9,430 nt of DNA. Origin: an uncultured bacterium (lineage in GTDB: Bacteria; Armatimonadota; UBA5829; DSUL01). How positions within the stretch are numbered: position 1 is the stretch's first letter; the number at the start of each line of letters is the position of its first letter. Under the pieces are notes generated by a model. That model ran no database searches. It saw only the letters and a program-made list of their open reading frames with translations, and was not told the origin of the DNA. Position numbers and translations under genes: made by a program. Of this stretch, positions 1 through 6,932 are shown piece by piece. Location of the stretch: assembly GCA_937967775.1 (NCBI GenBank), contig CALCJH010000103.1, positions 1 to 9,430 of the forward strand, in the 5' to 3' direction.

Positions 1-1
1 C

Positions 2-1951
2 GAGCTGCCGGTGTTGCTGCTCATCCTGCTGTTTTGCGCCATTCCCCTGGGCTGGGCGCTGGGAACGGGACGAGCGCATCTGGAGCTTTTCCCCGCGTGG
101 CAGCTGGCCGCAGCCCTTGGAGCGTTCACCCTGATCAGCGCCATTTACACCGTCAGCCCCGAACGGACGATCCCCCGGATGCTGGAGCTGGTTTGCGCAA
201 CCGCGATATTCGTGACCGCTCTATGGGGCGGACCGGCTGGCACCGCGGCCGTCTGCTGTGCGGCGGGGGTTGCAGTGGGCGGAACCGCTGTGTCGGTGCT
301 CGGGCTGTTGGAATACCTGGTCCACGTGCGGGCGGGCGAGGCAGGTTGGCGCATCTTCTCCAGTTTCTACAATCCCGGTTTCCTGGCGGGCTATCTGGTT
401 GTCTCATTGATGCTGACGCTGGGGCTGGCTATGCAGTCGGAGAGGCGATGGACCGCGGCGCTGGCGGGGGGCGCGGCAGCGCTTCAGACGGCGGCGCTGT
501 TCCTGAGCGGCGCGCGCGCCGGGCTGCTGGCGCTTGCAGCGGGCGTGGCGGTTCTGCTGGTGTGCGCGGCTATCGGGCGCGCCTTTGACCCTCGCAGAGC
601 CTTGCGCCTGGCGGCCATTGCGGCGATCTGTGTGGTAGCGGCCGTCGCGGCGGGCAGGCCCGCAGGGCAGCGTGTTCAGGCGGCCGCACAGGAGGGTCAC
701 AGCCTGGAGTTCCGCGTGTACACCTGGAAAGGAACGGTGGAAATGGCGCGGCAGCGGCCGATAGCCGGCTTCGGCCCCGGGACCTTCGAGGTGGCGTTCT
801 ATCCTTTCACCATCGCCGGATACACCCGCCTTGCGCACTCCACCTGGCTGCAGGCTGCGGCTGAAAGCGGGCTGGGGGCGGGGCTTGCGCTGGCCGCCGG
901 CTGGACTTGGCTATGGGGAGCGGCGCTCTGGCGATTGATGCGGCACCGGACGGACGCAGCGGCCGTCTGGCTGACCGTCGGCGCTGGAGCGGCGATGGCC
1001 GCGACGACGGTCCGGGGCGTTTTCGATTCGGACTGGTGGTGCCTGCCCATCCTTCTGGTCGCGGCGCTCTCTGCCGGGCACCTGGCGAAAATCTCCCCCG
1101 AGGATGGTGCGGTTGAGGGGGCGTGGAGGGCTCCCGGGTGGGCGCTCGCGGCGGCTGGGGTGGCGGGTGTCATTCTTTCGCTGATGCTGCAGCGCGGTCT
1201 GAGCGAAATGAACGCCGCGCAGGAGGCTGAGCGCCAGGGGGACCATCAGGCGGCGCGTGCGGATTGGAGGGCTGCCGCGGCCTGGATGCCCTGGAGCGTG
1301 TCCGCGCGTCTCTCCGTGCTGCTGTACGATGCTGCAGGAAGCATCCCGGACGATTTCGAGGCACGGATAAACCGGCTTCAGAAGCTGGAGCCCACCAATC
1401 CCAAAATCCCGCACGCAGCGGCCGTGGCTTTCGAGCGGCACGGACTGCGGGACCGTCAGATCCACTGGCTGGAGCAAGCGCGTAAGCTGGATCCGCGCTC
1501 GCCCCGGCTGCTGCTGGAGGAAGGGTCAGCGCTGGAGGATGCGGGACGGGATGAGGATGCCGTCCGCCGCTGGATGGAGCTGATAGCGGTGGAGTTTAGT
1601 CCTTACGGGCAGGTGCTGGCGCTGCCGCAGATGGTGGAACCGTCCTATGCGTTCGCCCACGCCGCCCTCGGCCGCAGGGCGGAAGAGCGGGGCCGCGAAT
1701 GGCGGGCCCGGCGGCATTACCGCCGGGCAGTGGAGATCCTGGAGAGGTATTTCGCCTCGCTGAAGGAGATACGGCCTGTCCTGGAAGCCGGGGGGCTGTC
1801 GGACCCGCAGACGGAGCAAGAAGCACGAAAGGTGCTGGAGGAGTCCCGGCAAGCGCTGGAACGCCTGCCCGACACTCCCGGGCCGGAGCGCCGCGGAATG
1901 GGAAGCTCCGGCGGATGGGGCTTCGGGCCGCCGCCTTCCCGGAGGCCGTAG
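2..1951 (+). CDS. O-antigen ligase-like (Wzy_C) polytopic membrane protein with C-terminal TPR-like repeats; 5' partial
   Basis: Likely an inner-membrane polymerase or ligase of the Wzy_C/O-antigen ligase superfamily, which joins or polymerises lipid-linked surface glycans. Numbering from the GTG at 11, about ten hydrophobic segments lie in residues 1-215 and 285-395. Between them is the large periplasmic loop typical of the family: R235 and W239, then P250 leading into a GFGPG motif (253-257), then an AHS motif with H276 before a Trp-Leu-Gln. Residues about 400-520 form TPR-like helical pairs, and the last 40 residues are Pro/Gly/Arg-rich. The frame is open to the left edge (codons for Glu-Leu-Pro precede the GTG), no ribosome binding site is visible, and the protein begins inside a membrane helix. 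I therefore think the true start is upstream and one or two helices are missing. The exact substrate (O-antigen, exopolysaccharide or teichoic-type polymer) cannot be told. The superfamily also includes proteins once named IctB-type transporters. Confidence 0.8.
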   Translation, partial: ELPVLLLILLFCAIPLGWALGTGRAHLELFPAWQLAAALGAFTLISAIYTVSPERTIPRMLELVCATAIFVTALWGGPAGTAAVCCAAGVAVGGTAVSVLGLLEYLVHVRAGEAGWRIFSSFYNPGFLAGYLVVSLMLTLGLAMQSERRWTAALAGGAAALQTAALFLSGARAGLLALAAGVAVLLVCAAIGRAFDPRRALRLAAIAAICVVAAVAAGRPAGQRVQAAAQEGHSLEFRVYTWKGTVEMARQRPIAGFGPGTFEVAFYPFTIAGYTRLAHSTWLQAAAESGLGAGLALAAGWTWLWGAALWRLMRHRTDAAAVWLTVGAGAAMAATTVRGVFDSDWWCLPILLVAALSAGHLAKISPEDGAVEGAWRAPGWALAAAGVAGVILSLMLQRGLSEMNAAQEAERQGDHQAARADWRAAAAWMPWSVSARLSVLLYDAAGSIPDDFEARINRLQKLEPTNPKIPHAAAVAFERHGLRDRQIHWLEQARKLDPRSPRLLLEEGSALEDAGRDEDAVRRWMELIAVEFSPYGQVLALPQMVEPSYAFAHAALGRRAEERGREWRARRHYRRAVEILERYFASLKEIRPVLEAGGLSDPQTEQEARKVLEESRQALERLPDTPGPERRGMGSSGGWGFGPPPSRRP

Positions 1952-1977
1952 GAGACGCGCCTGGCCTCCCGGCCGTG

Positions 1978-1986
1978 TGATACAAT
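1978..1986 (+). promoter_or_regulatory. Extended -10 promoter element upstream of mfd
   Basis: TGA followed directly by TACAAT gives a TGn extended -10 hexamer matching TATAAT at five of six positions. The expected -35 position about 17 bp upstream is GC-rich and has no TTGACA-like hexamer, which is tolerable for an extended -10 promoter. Transcription would start near 1993, leaving a leader of about 88 bases before the mfd ATG. Inferred from motif only. Confidence 0.5.
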
Positions 1987-2014
1987 GAATCGGCCGGATA
2001 CGGATTTGCCAGGG

Positions 2015-2042
2015 GCCCGGAGGAAACGCCTCCGGGCTTTGT
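2015..2042 (+). terminator. Terminator-like hairpin between the ligase-like gene and mfd
   Basis: Perfect 9-bp stem, 2015-2023 (GCCCGGAGG) with 2029-2037 (CCTCCGGGC), a 5-base loop (AAACG), then TTTGT. The shape is that of an intrinsic terminator, although the T run is short. It would end transcription of the upstream membrane-protein gene. It lies downstream of the candidate mfd promoter at 1978-1986, so it may instead be a structured or attenuating element in the mfd leader. Confidence 0.6.
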
Positions 2043-2080
2043 CGGCGTGTACCGGATGCCGGTTCACCTGAAGACCGGAT

Positions 2081-5000
2081 ATGTCGCAAACTGCAACGCC
2101 GCTTGAGACTCTGAGAAGACTGATCTCCGCCGGAGAACCGTTTCTCACTCTGCACCGGTTACTCTCCGGCGCGGCGCGGCTCATCTCTGTGGAGGAGGTT
2201 GCCCCGGAGACAAAGCCCCTGTTCGCCGCTTGCGTGGCGGCGGGGGAACAGACTCCCGTGGCCATCATCGCCTACTCCGAGGAGGAAGCTGAACGCCTGC
2301 ACGAAGGTCTTATTGCGTTCGGCCTGCCGCCTGAGCGGACCTTGCTTATCCCTTCGATGGAAGGCATCCTCTTCGAAGACGGCGCTCCGGACTGGAGCGC
2401 GCTGGGAAGCCGGCTGCGTGGGCTCACGCACCTGGCGCTTCACAGGCCTTGCGTTGCGGTGATGCCGCTGTCCGCGGCGCTGGTGCGGACCTGCCCCCGG
2501 GCTCAGTTCGCGGCTGCGGTCACAGAGGTTTCCACGGGTGACCGCCTGGATCTGCAGCGCACTGCGGCGGACCTCGCGGCCAGAGGATACCGCCGCGAGG
2601 ACCTGGTCACGGAGGTGGGGGAATTCAGCGTGCGCGGGGGCCTCCTGGACGTTTGGCCCCCAGTGTCCGCCTCTCCCGTCCGCATAGAACTGTTCGGCGA
2701 TGAGGTGGAAAGCGTCCGCTCATTCGAGGTGGAAAGCCAGCGCTCCACAACCCGTCTGGAGGCTGTTGTTTTGCCGCCGGCGCGCGAGGTCTTGCCCGGA
2801 GAGGGGCGGGAGCGGGTTGCGGACATTCTGCAGGCGCATCTGGACGAGCAGCTGGAAGCCCTTCGTGCTCAAGGCAGGTCGGCAGACGCCGACGCCCTGG
2901 AGCTTCGGGTCAGCGAGCACCTCAGCGCCATACGTCAGGGCGTGGCGTTCAACGGCTTGGAGTATTATCTGCCCTTCTTTGTCTCGGAGGAGACGTGCCT
3001 GCTGGACTGGCTTCCGACGGATGCTCTGATTCTCTGGGACGAGCCGGCTCTATGCCGGTCGGGATGGGAGCGCCTTCAGGAGGAACTGGCGGAGGTGCAC
3101 GCCGCGCGGATCACCCGGGGACAGGCAATGGCGCTGGATCGGGAGCACCACGTCCCGTTCGAAAGGGGGCGGGAGCGCATTCTGCAGCGCCGGTGCGTCG
3201 CCGTCAGCAGCCTGCCGCACCAGAGCTCCTGGCAGCAGACGCCGCACCGCCTGAGCTTCCCGTCGTCTGCAATGGACTCGTTCGGGTCCCAGGCGGGAGT
3301 GTTCGCGGAGAATGTGAAAACCTGGATCGGGCACGGATGCTCCGTTGTGGTGGTGACGCCCAACGTGCTGCGGATCGGACAGATGCTCCGCGAGCTGGGC
3401 GTGCGGCCGGTGCGGGGCGAGTTGCGCACGGAGTTCGAGCCGGGGGCGTATGTCCTGGAGGGCGACCTGCCCCACGGCTTCCAGTTGCCGGAGCAGAAGG
3501 TGCTGGTGGTGGCGGAGGCCGACATCTTCGGAGCACGCTCGCCCCGCAGGCCGCGCTTTACGCGCCGTGACACGCGTCCCATCCACTCCATTGTGGACAT
3601 CAAGGAAGGGGATTACATTGTCCACGTGCACCACGGCATCGGAGTCTACCGCGGGCTGCGGCAGATGGAGACGGCCACGGGCTTGCGCGACTTCCTGCTG
3701 CTGGAGTATGCCGGCGGGGACAAGCTGTATGTTCCCGCCGACCAGATGGATCGCATCCAGAGATACTCGGGTGCGGACTCCGGACCCCCCACCATCCATC
3801 GCCTGGGAGGTAGCGACTGGGCGCGCACAAAGAAGAAGGTGAAAGCCTCCGTCCGGGAGATGGCGAAAGAGTTGCTTCAGATCTACGCCGCCCGCGAGGC
3901 GCTGGGAGGGACGGCCTATCCGCCGGACTCCCCCTGGCAGGCGGAGATGGAGCAGGCGTTTCCGTATACGGAAACTCCGGATCAGCTTCGTGCCATAGAG
4001 GAGGTGAAACGGGACCTGGAGCAACCCAGGCCCATGGACCGGCTGGTGTGCGGCGACGTAGGTTTCGGGAAGACCGAGGTGGCTATCCGCGCGGCGTTCA
4101 AGGTGGTGCTGGAGGGGAAGCAGGTCTGCGTGCTGTGCCCCACCACCGTTCTCGCGCAGCAGCACTACAATGTCTTTTCGGAGCGTCTGGCGGCGTTCCC
4201 CGTGAAGGTGGAGATGCTGTCGCGGTTCCGTTCGCCCCGCGAGCAGCGCGCCATTCTGGACGATCTGCGCGCGGGCAACGTGGACATCATCATCGGAACG
4301 CATAGGCTCCTTTCGAAGGACGTGCAGTTCCACGACCTGGGACTGGTGGTGGTGGACGAAGAGCAGCGATTCGGGGTGGCGCACAAGGAGCGGCTGAAGC
4401 AGCTGCGCGTCAGCGTGGACGTGCTGACCCTGACGGCCACTCCCATTCCCCGCACCCTGCATATGTCCCTGGCGGGCATCCGGGACATGAGCGTCATCAA
4501 CCAGGCCCCGGAAGGCCGAATGCCGGTGCGCACCTACGTGCGGGAGGCCGACGACTCACTGATCCGGGAGGCCATCGTGCGCGAGCTGGATCGGAACGGT
4601 CAGGTCTACTTCGTGCACAATCGGGTGGACTCCATAGATCACGCGGCGCAGCATGTCGGTCAGCTGGTGCCGTATGCGCGGATAGCGGTCGCTCACGGCC
4701 AGATGGACGAGCACGACCTGGAAGCCGTTATGATGGCCTTCTACGAGCATCGTTACGACGTCCTGGTCTGCACCACCATCATCGAGAGCGGTCTGGATGT
4801 CCCCAACGTGAACACCATCATCATCAACAACGCGGACAAACTGGGGCTCAGCCAGTTGTATCAACTTCGGGGACGCGTGGGACGCAGCAACCGGCAGGCT
4901 TACGCCTATCTGCTGTATCGGTCAGAAGAGATTCTCAGCGAGGAGGCGCAGAAGCGGCTTGCGGCCATGCGGGAGTTCGCGGACCTGGGGTCGGGCTTCA

Positions 5001-5635
5001 AGGTGGCGCTGAGAGATCTGGAGATCCGCGGCGCGGGCAACCTTCTGGGGGCGGAGCAGCATGGCCAGATGATCTCCGTGGGCTTCGATATGTACTGCCA
5101 CCTTCTGGCGCAGGCGGTAAACGAGCTTCAGGGCAAGGGCGCGGCGGACGAGGACGAAGAAGAGCAGACACTTCCGCCGTTGGAGCTGCCGGTGGAAGCC
5201 TACATTCCGGAGAGCTACATCCCTACCGAAGCGATGCGCATCGCCATCTACCGCAAGCTGGCCGCGCAGCGTTCGGAGGAGGAGGTTTCAAGGTTGGAGG
5301 AAGAGCTGGACGACCGGTTCGGACCGCCTCCCGCGCCCGTTCTGAACGCGCTCACCATCCTGAGGCTGCGCCTGCGGGCCAGAGATCTGGGCATCCGCTC
5401 AGTCGCGGAGGAGGACGGGCGCATTGCGCTGACCCTGGAGCCAGGTGCAGTCATTCCGCCGGACGCGCTGAAGACCCTGAAGAAAGCGTTCCCGCAACAC
5501 TGGTGGGAGACGACACGCGTGCGGCTGGCGATGGACGGCACGCCTCCACTGGAACTGGTAAGCGAGACGTTGCGGCTGCTTGCCAGGTCCATCTCCCGGT
5601 CGGAGGGTCGGGAGAAAGCGGCTTCGCGGCTGTAG
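2081..5635 (+). CDS. mfd: Transcription-repair coupling factor Mfd
   Basis: Mfd is an ATP-dependent DNA translocase that pushes RNA polymerase stalled at lesions off the template and recruits UvrA for nucleotide excision repair. The 1184 residues match the family length (about 1150-1200). The N-terminal part is UvrB-like, with the conserved GEFSVRGGLLDVWP stretch at 180-193. A CarD-like RNA polymerase interaction domain starts near 501 (GDYIVHVHHGIG). The SF2 motor follows: Walker A GDVGFGKT at 658-665, DEEQ at 759-762, TATPIPRTLHMS at 785-796 and motif VI QLRGRVGR at 928-935. The TRG region (RDLEIRGAGNLLG) surrounds N987, and a short acidic linker near 1020-1030 precedes the TRCF C-terminal domain (about 1035-1135), which regulates UvrA binding. 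The ATG at 2081 is the only reasonable in-frame start, but no good Shine-Dalgarno precedes it. No frameshift or missing motif is seen. Confidence 0.98.
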   Translation: MSQTATPLETLRRLISAGEPFLTLHRLLSGAARLISVEEVAPETKPLFAACVAAGEQTPVAIIAYSEEEAERLHEGLIAFGLPPERTLLIPSMEGILFEDGAPDWSALGSRLRGLTHLALHRPCVAVMPLSAALVRTCPRAQFAAAVTEVSTGDRLDLQRTAADLAARGYRREDLVTEVGEFSVRGGLLDVWPPVSASPVRIELFGDEVESVRSFEVESQRSTTRLEAVVLPPAREVLPGEGRERVADILQAHLDEQLEALRAQGRSADADALELRVSEHLSAIRQGVAFNGLEYYLPFFVSEETCLLDWLPTDALILWDEPALCRSGWERLQEELAEVHAARITRGQAMALDREHHVPFERGRERILQRRCVAVSSLPHQSSWQQTPHRLSFPSSAMDSFGSQAGVFAENVKTWIGHGCSVVVVTPNVLRIGQMLRELGVRPVRGELRTEFEPGAYVLEGDLPHGFQLPEQKVLVVAEADIFGARSPRRPRFTRRDTRPIHSIVDIKEGDYIVHVHHGIGVYRGLRQMETATGLRDFLLLEYAGGDKLYVPADQMDRIQRYSGADSGPPTIHRLGGSDWARTKKKVKASVREMAKELLQIYAAREALGGTAYPPDSPWQAEMEQAFPYTETPDQLRAIEEVKRDLEQPRPMDRLVCGDVGFGKTEVAIRAAFKVVLEGKQVCVLCPTTVLAQQHYNVFSERLAAFPVKVEMLSRFRSPREQRAILDDLRAGNVDIIIGTHRLLSKDVQFHDLGLVVVDEEQRFGVAHKERLKQLRVSVDVLTLTATPIPRTLHMSLAGIRDMSVINQAPEGRMPVRTYVREADDSLIREAIVRELDRNGQVYFVHNRVDSIDHAAQHVGQLVPYARIAVAHGQMDEHDLEAVMMAFYEHRYDVLVCTTIIESGLDVPNVNTIIINNADKLGLSQLYQLRGRVGRSNRQAYAYLLYRSEEILSEEAQKRLAAMREFADLGSGFKVALRDLEIRGAGNLLGAEQHGQMISVGFDMYCHLLAQAVNELQGKGAADEDEEEQTLPPLELPVEAYIPESYIPTEAMRIAIYRKLAAQRSEEEVSRLEEELDDRFGPPPAPVLNALTILRLRLRARDLGIRSVAEEDGRIALTLEPGAVIPPDALKTLKKAFPQHWWETTRVRLAMDGTPPLELVSETLRLLARSISRSEGREKAASRL

Positions 5636-5642
5636 CGTCGCC

Positions 5643-5661
5643 TGCCGGGGGCGCCCCGGCA
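5643..5661 (+). terminator. GC-rich hairpin just after mfd
   Basis: An 8-bp perfect stem, TGCCGGGG (5643-5650) and CCCCGGCA (5654-5661), closes a 3-base GCG loop 7 bases after the mfd stop codon. There is no T run after it, so it is not a classical intrinsic terminator. It could be a 3'-end stabilising structure or a weak or Rho-assisted terminator. Confidence 0.4.
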
Positions 5662-5843
5662 ATCAGTGAGTGGCCGGATCGTCCGGGAAGCTGCCTGTTC
5701 TGCCGGATACAGAGGGGGGTTTCCCGAAACGCCGGAAACTCTGTCAGCGTCATAAGCGGCAGTGGCGGAAACGTGTTACCCTGTGGGTGGCGGACATCCG
5801 CCCTCCCCGGAGCGGGAGTCCGGAAGACGCAATACCACTGAAC

Positions 5844-5849
5844 AGGAGG
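5844..5849 (+). promoter_or_regulatory. Ribosome binding site AGGAGG fixing the start at 5856
   Basis: A perfect AGGAGG sits 6 bases before the ATG at 5856. It decides this start over an upstream in-frame ATG at 5670, which would add 62 residues of unlikely composition and bury the signal peptide. Confidence 0.85.
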
Positions 5850-5855
5850 TTCCTG

Positions 5856-6329
5856 ATGAAGTTTTTTGCACTGGCTGTCGTGGCTGTCCTGGCGATAGGA
5901 CCGGCGAGCGCGCATTACGGCGTGGACCACTCGGGAGCGGATCACTATCACGTGGCGCAGGCGTCCGGGACGGCGGCGCCGCCCGCGAAGGCTGCCAGCA
6001 AATGCGACAGGCCGGGAGAGGTGTCGCTGGCGGGCGAGGTGATCCTGCGAATCTATTCCCCAGCAGGCGGGCTGGACTGCCAGCAGCGGGCGGACAAGGT
6101 GCAGATGCGCATTGTGGACTCGCTCAGCATCGGACTGGTGTTCCCGAAGGACATCACCGTGCGCCGGGTGAAGAACGAATGGGCAGTGTTTGTGAAGGAC
6201 ATCCTGATCATTACAGCCGACGCCTACTCGGCGAAGGTGAACAACACCGATCCGAAGACCCTGGCTGAGATCTGGGCGAAGAACCTTCGCCGCACGGTGC
6301 CCGAATCCACTCCTCAGAAGCCGCTCTGA
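5856..6329 (+). CDS. Small secreted/periplasmic protein of unknown function with His-rich N-terminus
   Basis: I do not recognise a named family. The 157-residue product starts with a clear Sec signal peptide (Lys2, hydrophobic core, Ala-Ser-Ala site near residue 19). The mature protein would begin HYGVDHSGADHYH, five histidines and two aspartates in 13 residues, which could bind metal. A flexible Ala/Pro/Gly linker follows, then a compact domain from about residue 50 with two cysteines about 25 residues apart that could pair. The C-terminal part (a predicted strand ending ILIITADAYSAK, then a helix LAEIWAKNLRRTV) resembles the periplasmic segment seen in some cyanobacterial MscS-type proteins, where a short strand and a DA motif precede a 'LA..WA..LR' helix; this resemblance is from memory. 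A leader hairpin (5789-5793 with 5798-5802) lies upstream. No convincing promoter was found, and the gene is 220 bases after mfd, so co-transcription is uncertain. Confidence 0.85.
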   Translation: MKFFALAVVAVLAIGPASAHYGVDHSGADHYHVAQASGTAAPPAKAASKCDRPGEVSLAGEVILRIYSPAGGLDCQQRADKVQMRIVDSLSIGLVFPKDITVRRVKNEWAVFVKDILIITADAYSAKVNNTDPKTLAEIWAKNLRRTVPESTPQKPL

Positions 6330-6338
6330 CGGAACTGT

Positions 6339-6363
6339 ACGGGGTGTATTAAACTCCCCGTTT
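6339..6363 (+). terminator. First hairpin downstream of the small secreted protein gene
   Basis: Stem ACGGGG (6339-6344) with CCCCGT (6356-6361), an 11-base AT-rich loop, followed by TT and CTGG. It lies 9 bases after the stop codon. It is a weak intrinsic terminator candidate, with a short stem and almost no T run. Confidence 0.4.
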
Positions 6364-6377
6364 CTGGCGATCTTCCG

Positions 6378-6412
6378 GGGCGCGGCGTCTGAACGCCGCG
6401 CCCTCGACTTTT
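6378..6412 (+). terminator. Strong GC hairpin terminator downstream of the small secreted protein gene
   Basis: An 11-bp perfect stem, 6378-6388 with 6393-6403, closes a CTGA tetraloop. TTTT follows at 6409-6412 after a 5-base gap. The stem is almost all G/C. This is the best terminator in the window and separates the small gene from the non-coding stretch to the right. Confidence 0.65.
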
Positions 6413-6540
6413 CCGGGTTGGCTTTGCAGCCGCTATCCGTCCCGCCAGGGTGCTTTAGATGCCCCTGCAGGTAAGCAAGGTCTCTTCCCCGCCGGCCATC
6501 TCCGGGCCGCCCCGCCGTCGCGGCTCCTTTTGCGCCATAC

Positions 6541-6583
6541 GGTGGTCGAGTAGCACATCACAGGTGTGCGTATCGAGACCACC
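6541..6583. repeat. 43-bp interrupted palindrome resembling an actinobacterial dispersed repeat
   Basis: Outer arms GGTGGTC (6541-6547) and GACCACC (6577-6583) pair perfectly. Inner arms GCACA (6553-6557) and TGTGC (6565-6569) pair around a 7-base loop. The motifs GGTGGTCGAGTAG at the left and CGTATCGAGACCACC at the right are, from memory, the hallmark ends of a very common REP-like intergenic palindrome in Micrococcales and Nocardioides-type Actinobacteria, where the central stem varies. There is no T run after it, so it is not a simple terminator. Only one copy is seen in the window. Confidence 0.65.
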
Positions 6584-6722
6584 AGCCGCAGAATGGGGTT
6601 TCGACTCGTCCACCTCTGCCAGACGGCTCAACCACCGTAGAGGATGGTGCGTCTATAGGGTTGCCAGTCGCAATCGATGCGCTTATCCGGGTCTTCCTGC
6701 AGGCTTTCAGCGAGGAAGGAGA

Positions 6723-6751
6723 TTGACCCGTGAAACCGGTTGCGCTAACAT
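6723..6751 (+). promoter_or_regulatory. Sigma70-like promoter for the large secreted modular protein
   Basis: TTGACC (6723-6728, five of six to the -35 consensus) is separated by exactly 17 bases from TAACAT (6746-6751, four of six to the -10 consensus). Transcription would start near 6758 and give a leader of about 175 bases before the ATG at 6933. Motif-based inference. Confidence 0.5.
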
Positions 6752-6796
6752 TGAGGAACGACAGCAGGTCACGGAGGAGACGGGCAGGACGGCCTG

Positions 6797-6918
6797 AGGA
6801 CTTCGCGAGGGTCCTTTGAGGCTGAGGTAACACCCCGGCAACGGGACTCGCTCACACTGTCCCGGAGGGCGGTGGAAAGCGCGGGAGGGATGTCCCCGGC
6901 GGGGCCGGAGATGTCCGG
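6797..6918 (+). promoter_or_regulatory. Structured 5' leader with serial hairpins
   Basis: Four local stems are visible: AGGAC/GTCCT (6797-6801 with 6811-6815), CGGGAC/GTCCCG (6842-6847 with 6859-6864), CCCC/GGGG (6894-6897 with 6901-6904, 3-base loop) and CCGG/CCGG (6905-6908 with 6915-6918). The last stem ends one base before the AAAGGAG ribosome binding region. The two final stems abut and could stack. The arrangement could control translation or mRNA stability, but GC-rich DNA often folds by chance and no known riboswitch class was recognised. Confidence 0.3.
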
Positions 6919-6919
6919 A

Positions 6920-6925
6920 AAGGAG
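6920..6925 (+). promoter_or_regulatory. Ribosome binding site AAGGAG for the gene starting at 6933
   Basis: AAGGAG lies 7 bases before the ATG at 6933, ideal spacing. It decides this start, which is also the one that gives a proper signal peptide. Confidence 0.85.
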
Positions 6926-6932
6926 CCTGGAA

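Larger units (their letters stand above)
6330..6932. other. 603-base non-coding intergenic stretch
   Basis: No open frame here looks like a gene: the longest (112 codons on +, 113 codons on -) have Arg/Pro/Ser-rich out-of-frame composition, no ribosome binding site and no domain. The stretch holds, in order, two terminator-like hairpins, about 130 bases of featureless GC-rich sequence, a 43-bp interrupted palindrome (6541-6583), about 140 bases where I see nothing, a sigma70-like promoter (6723-6751) and a structured leader. I compared it by eye with tmRNA, RNase P, SRP RNA and common riboswitch cores (SAM-I, cobalamin, TPP, glycine, cyclic-di-GMP, glutamine) and found no match. Confidence 0.7.

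Noticed and set aside
3050..4462. 470-codon open frame on the minus strand inside mfd
   Set aside because: It is antisense to the most conserved part of mfd (interaction domain and helicase motifs). Its His/Leu/Gln/Arg-rich composition is typical of a GC-bias shadow, with no domain.
5670..5855. Upstream in-frame ATG extending the small secreted protein by 62 residues
   Set aside because: The extension has no signal-like or domain character, would bury the signal peptide, and lacks a good ribosome binding site, whereas the ATG at 5856 has a perfect AGGAGG at ideal distance.
6459..6833. Open frames on both strands in the intergenic stretch (112 codons on +, 91 codons on -), considered as a decayed transposase or intron remnant
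   Set aside because: No DDE, HUH, reverse transcriptase or group II domain V-like motif could be found, there are no flanking inverted repeats or target duplications, and the composition looks like random high-GC translation.
6700..6932. Known riboswitch or housekeeping RNA in the leader
   Set aside because: Fragments resemble pieces of SAM-I ('CCCGGCAAC') and others, but the ordered conserved cores of SAM-I, cobalamin, TPP, cyclic-di-GMP, glutamine, RNase P RNA and tmRNA are absent.
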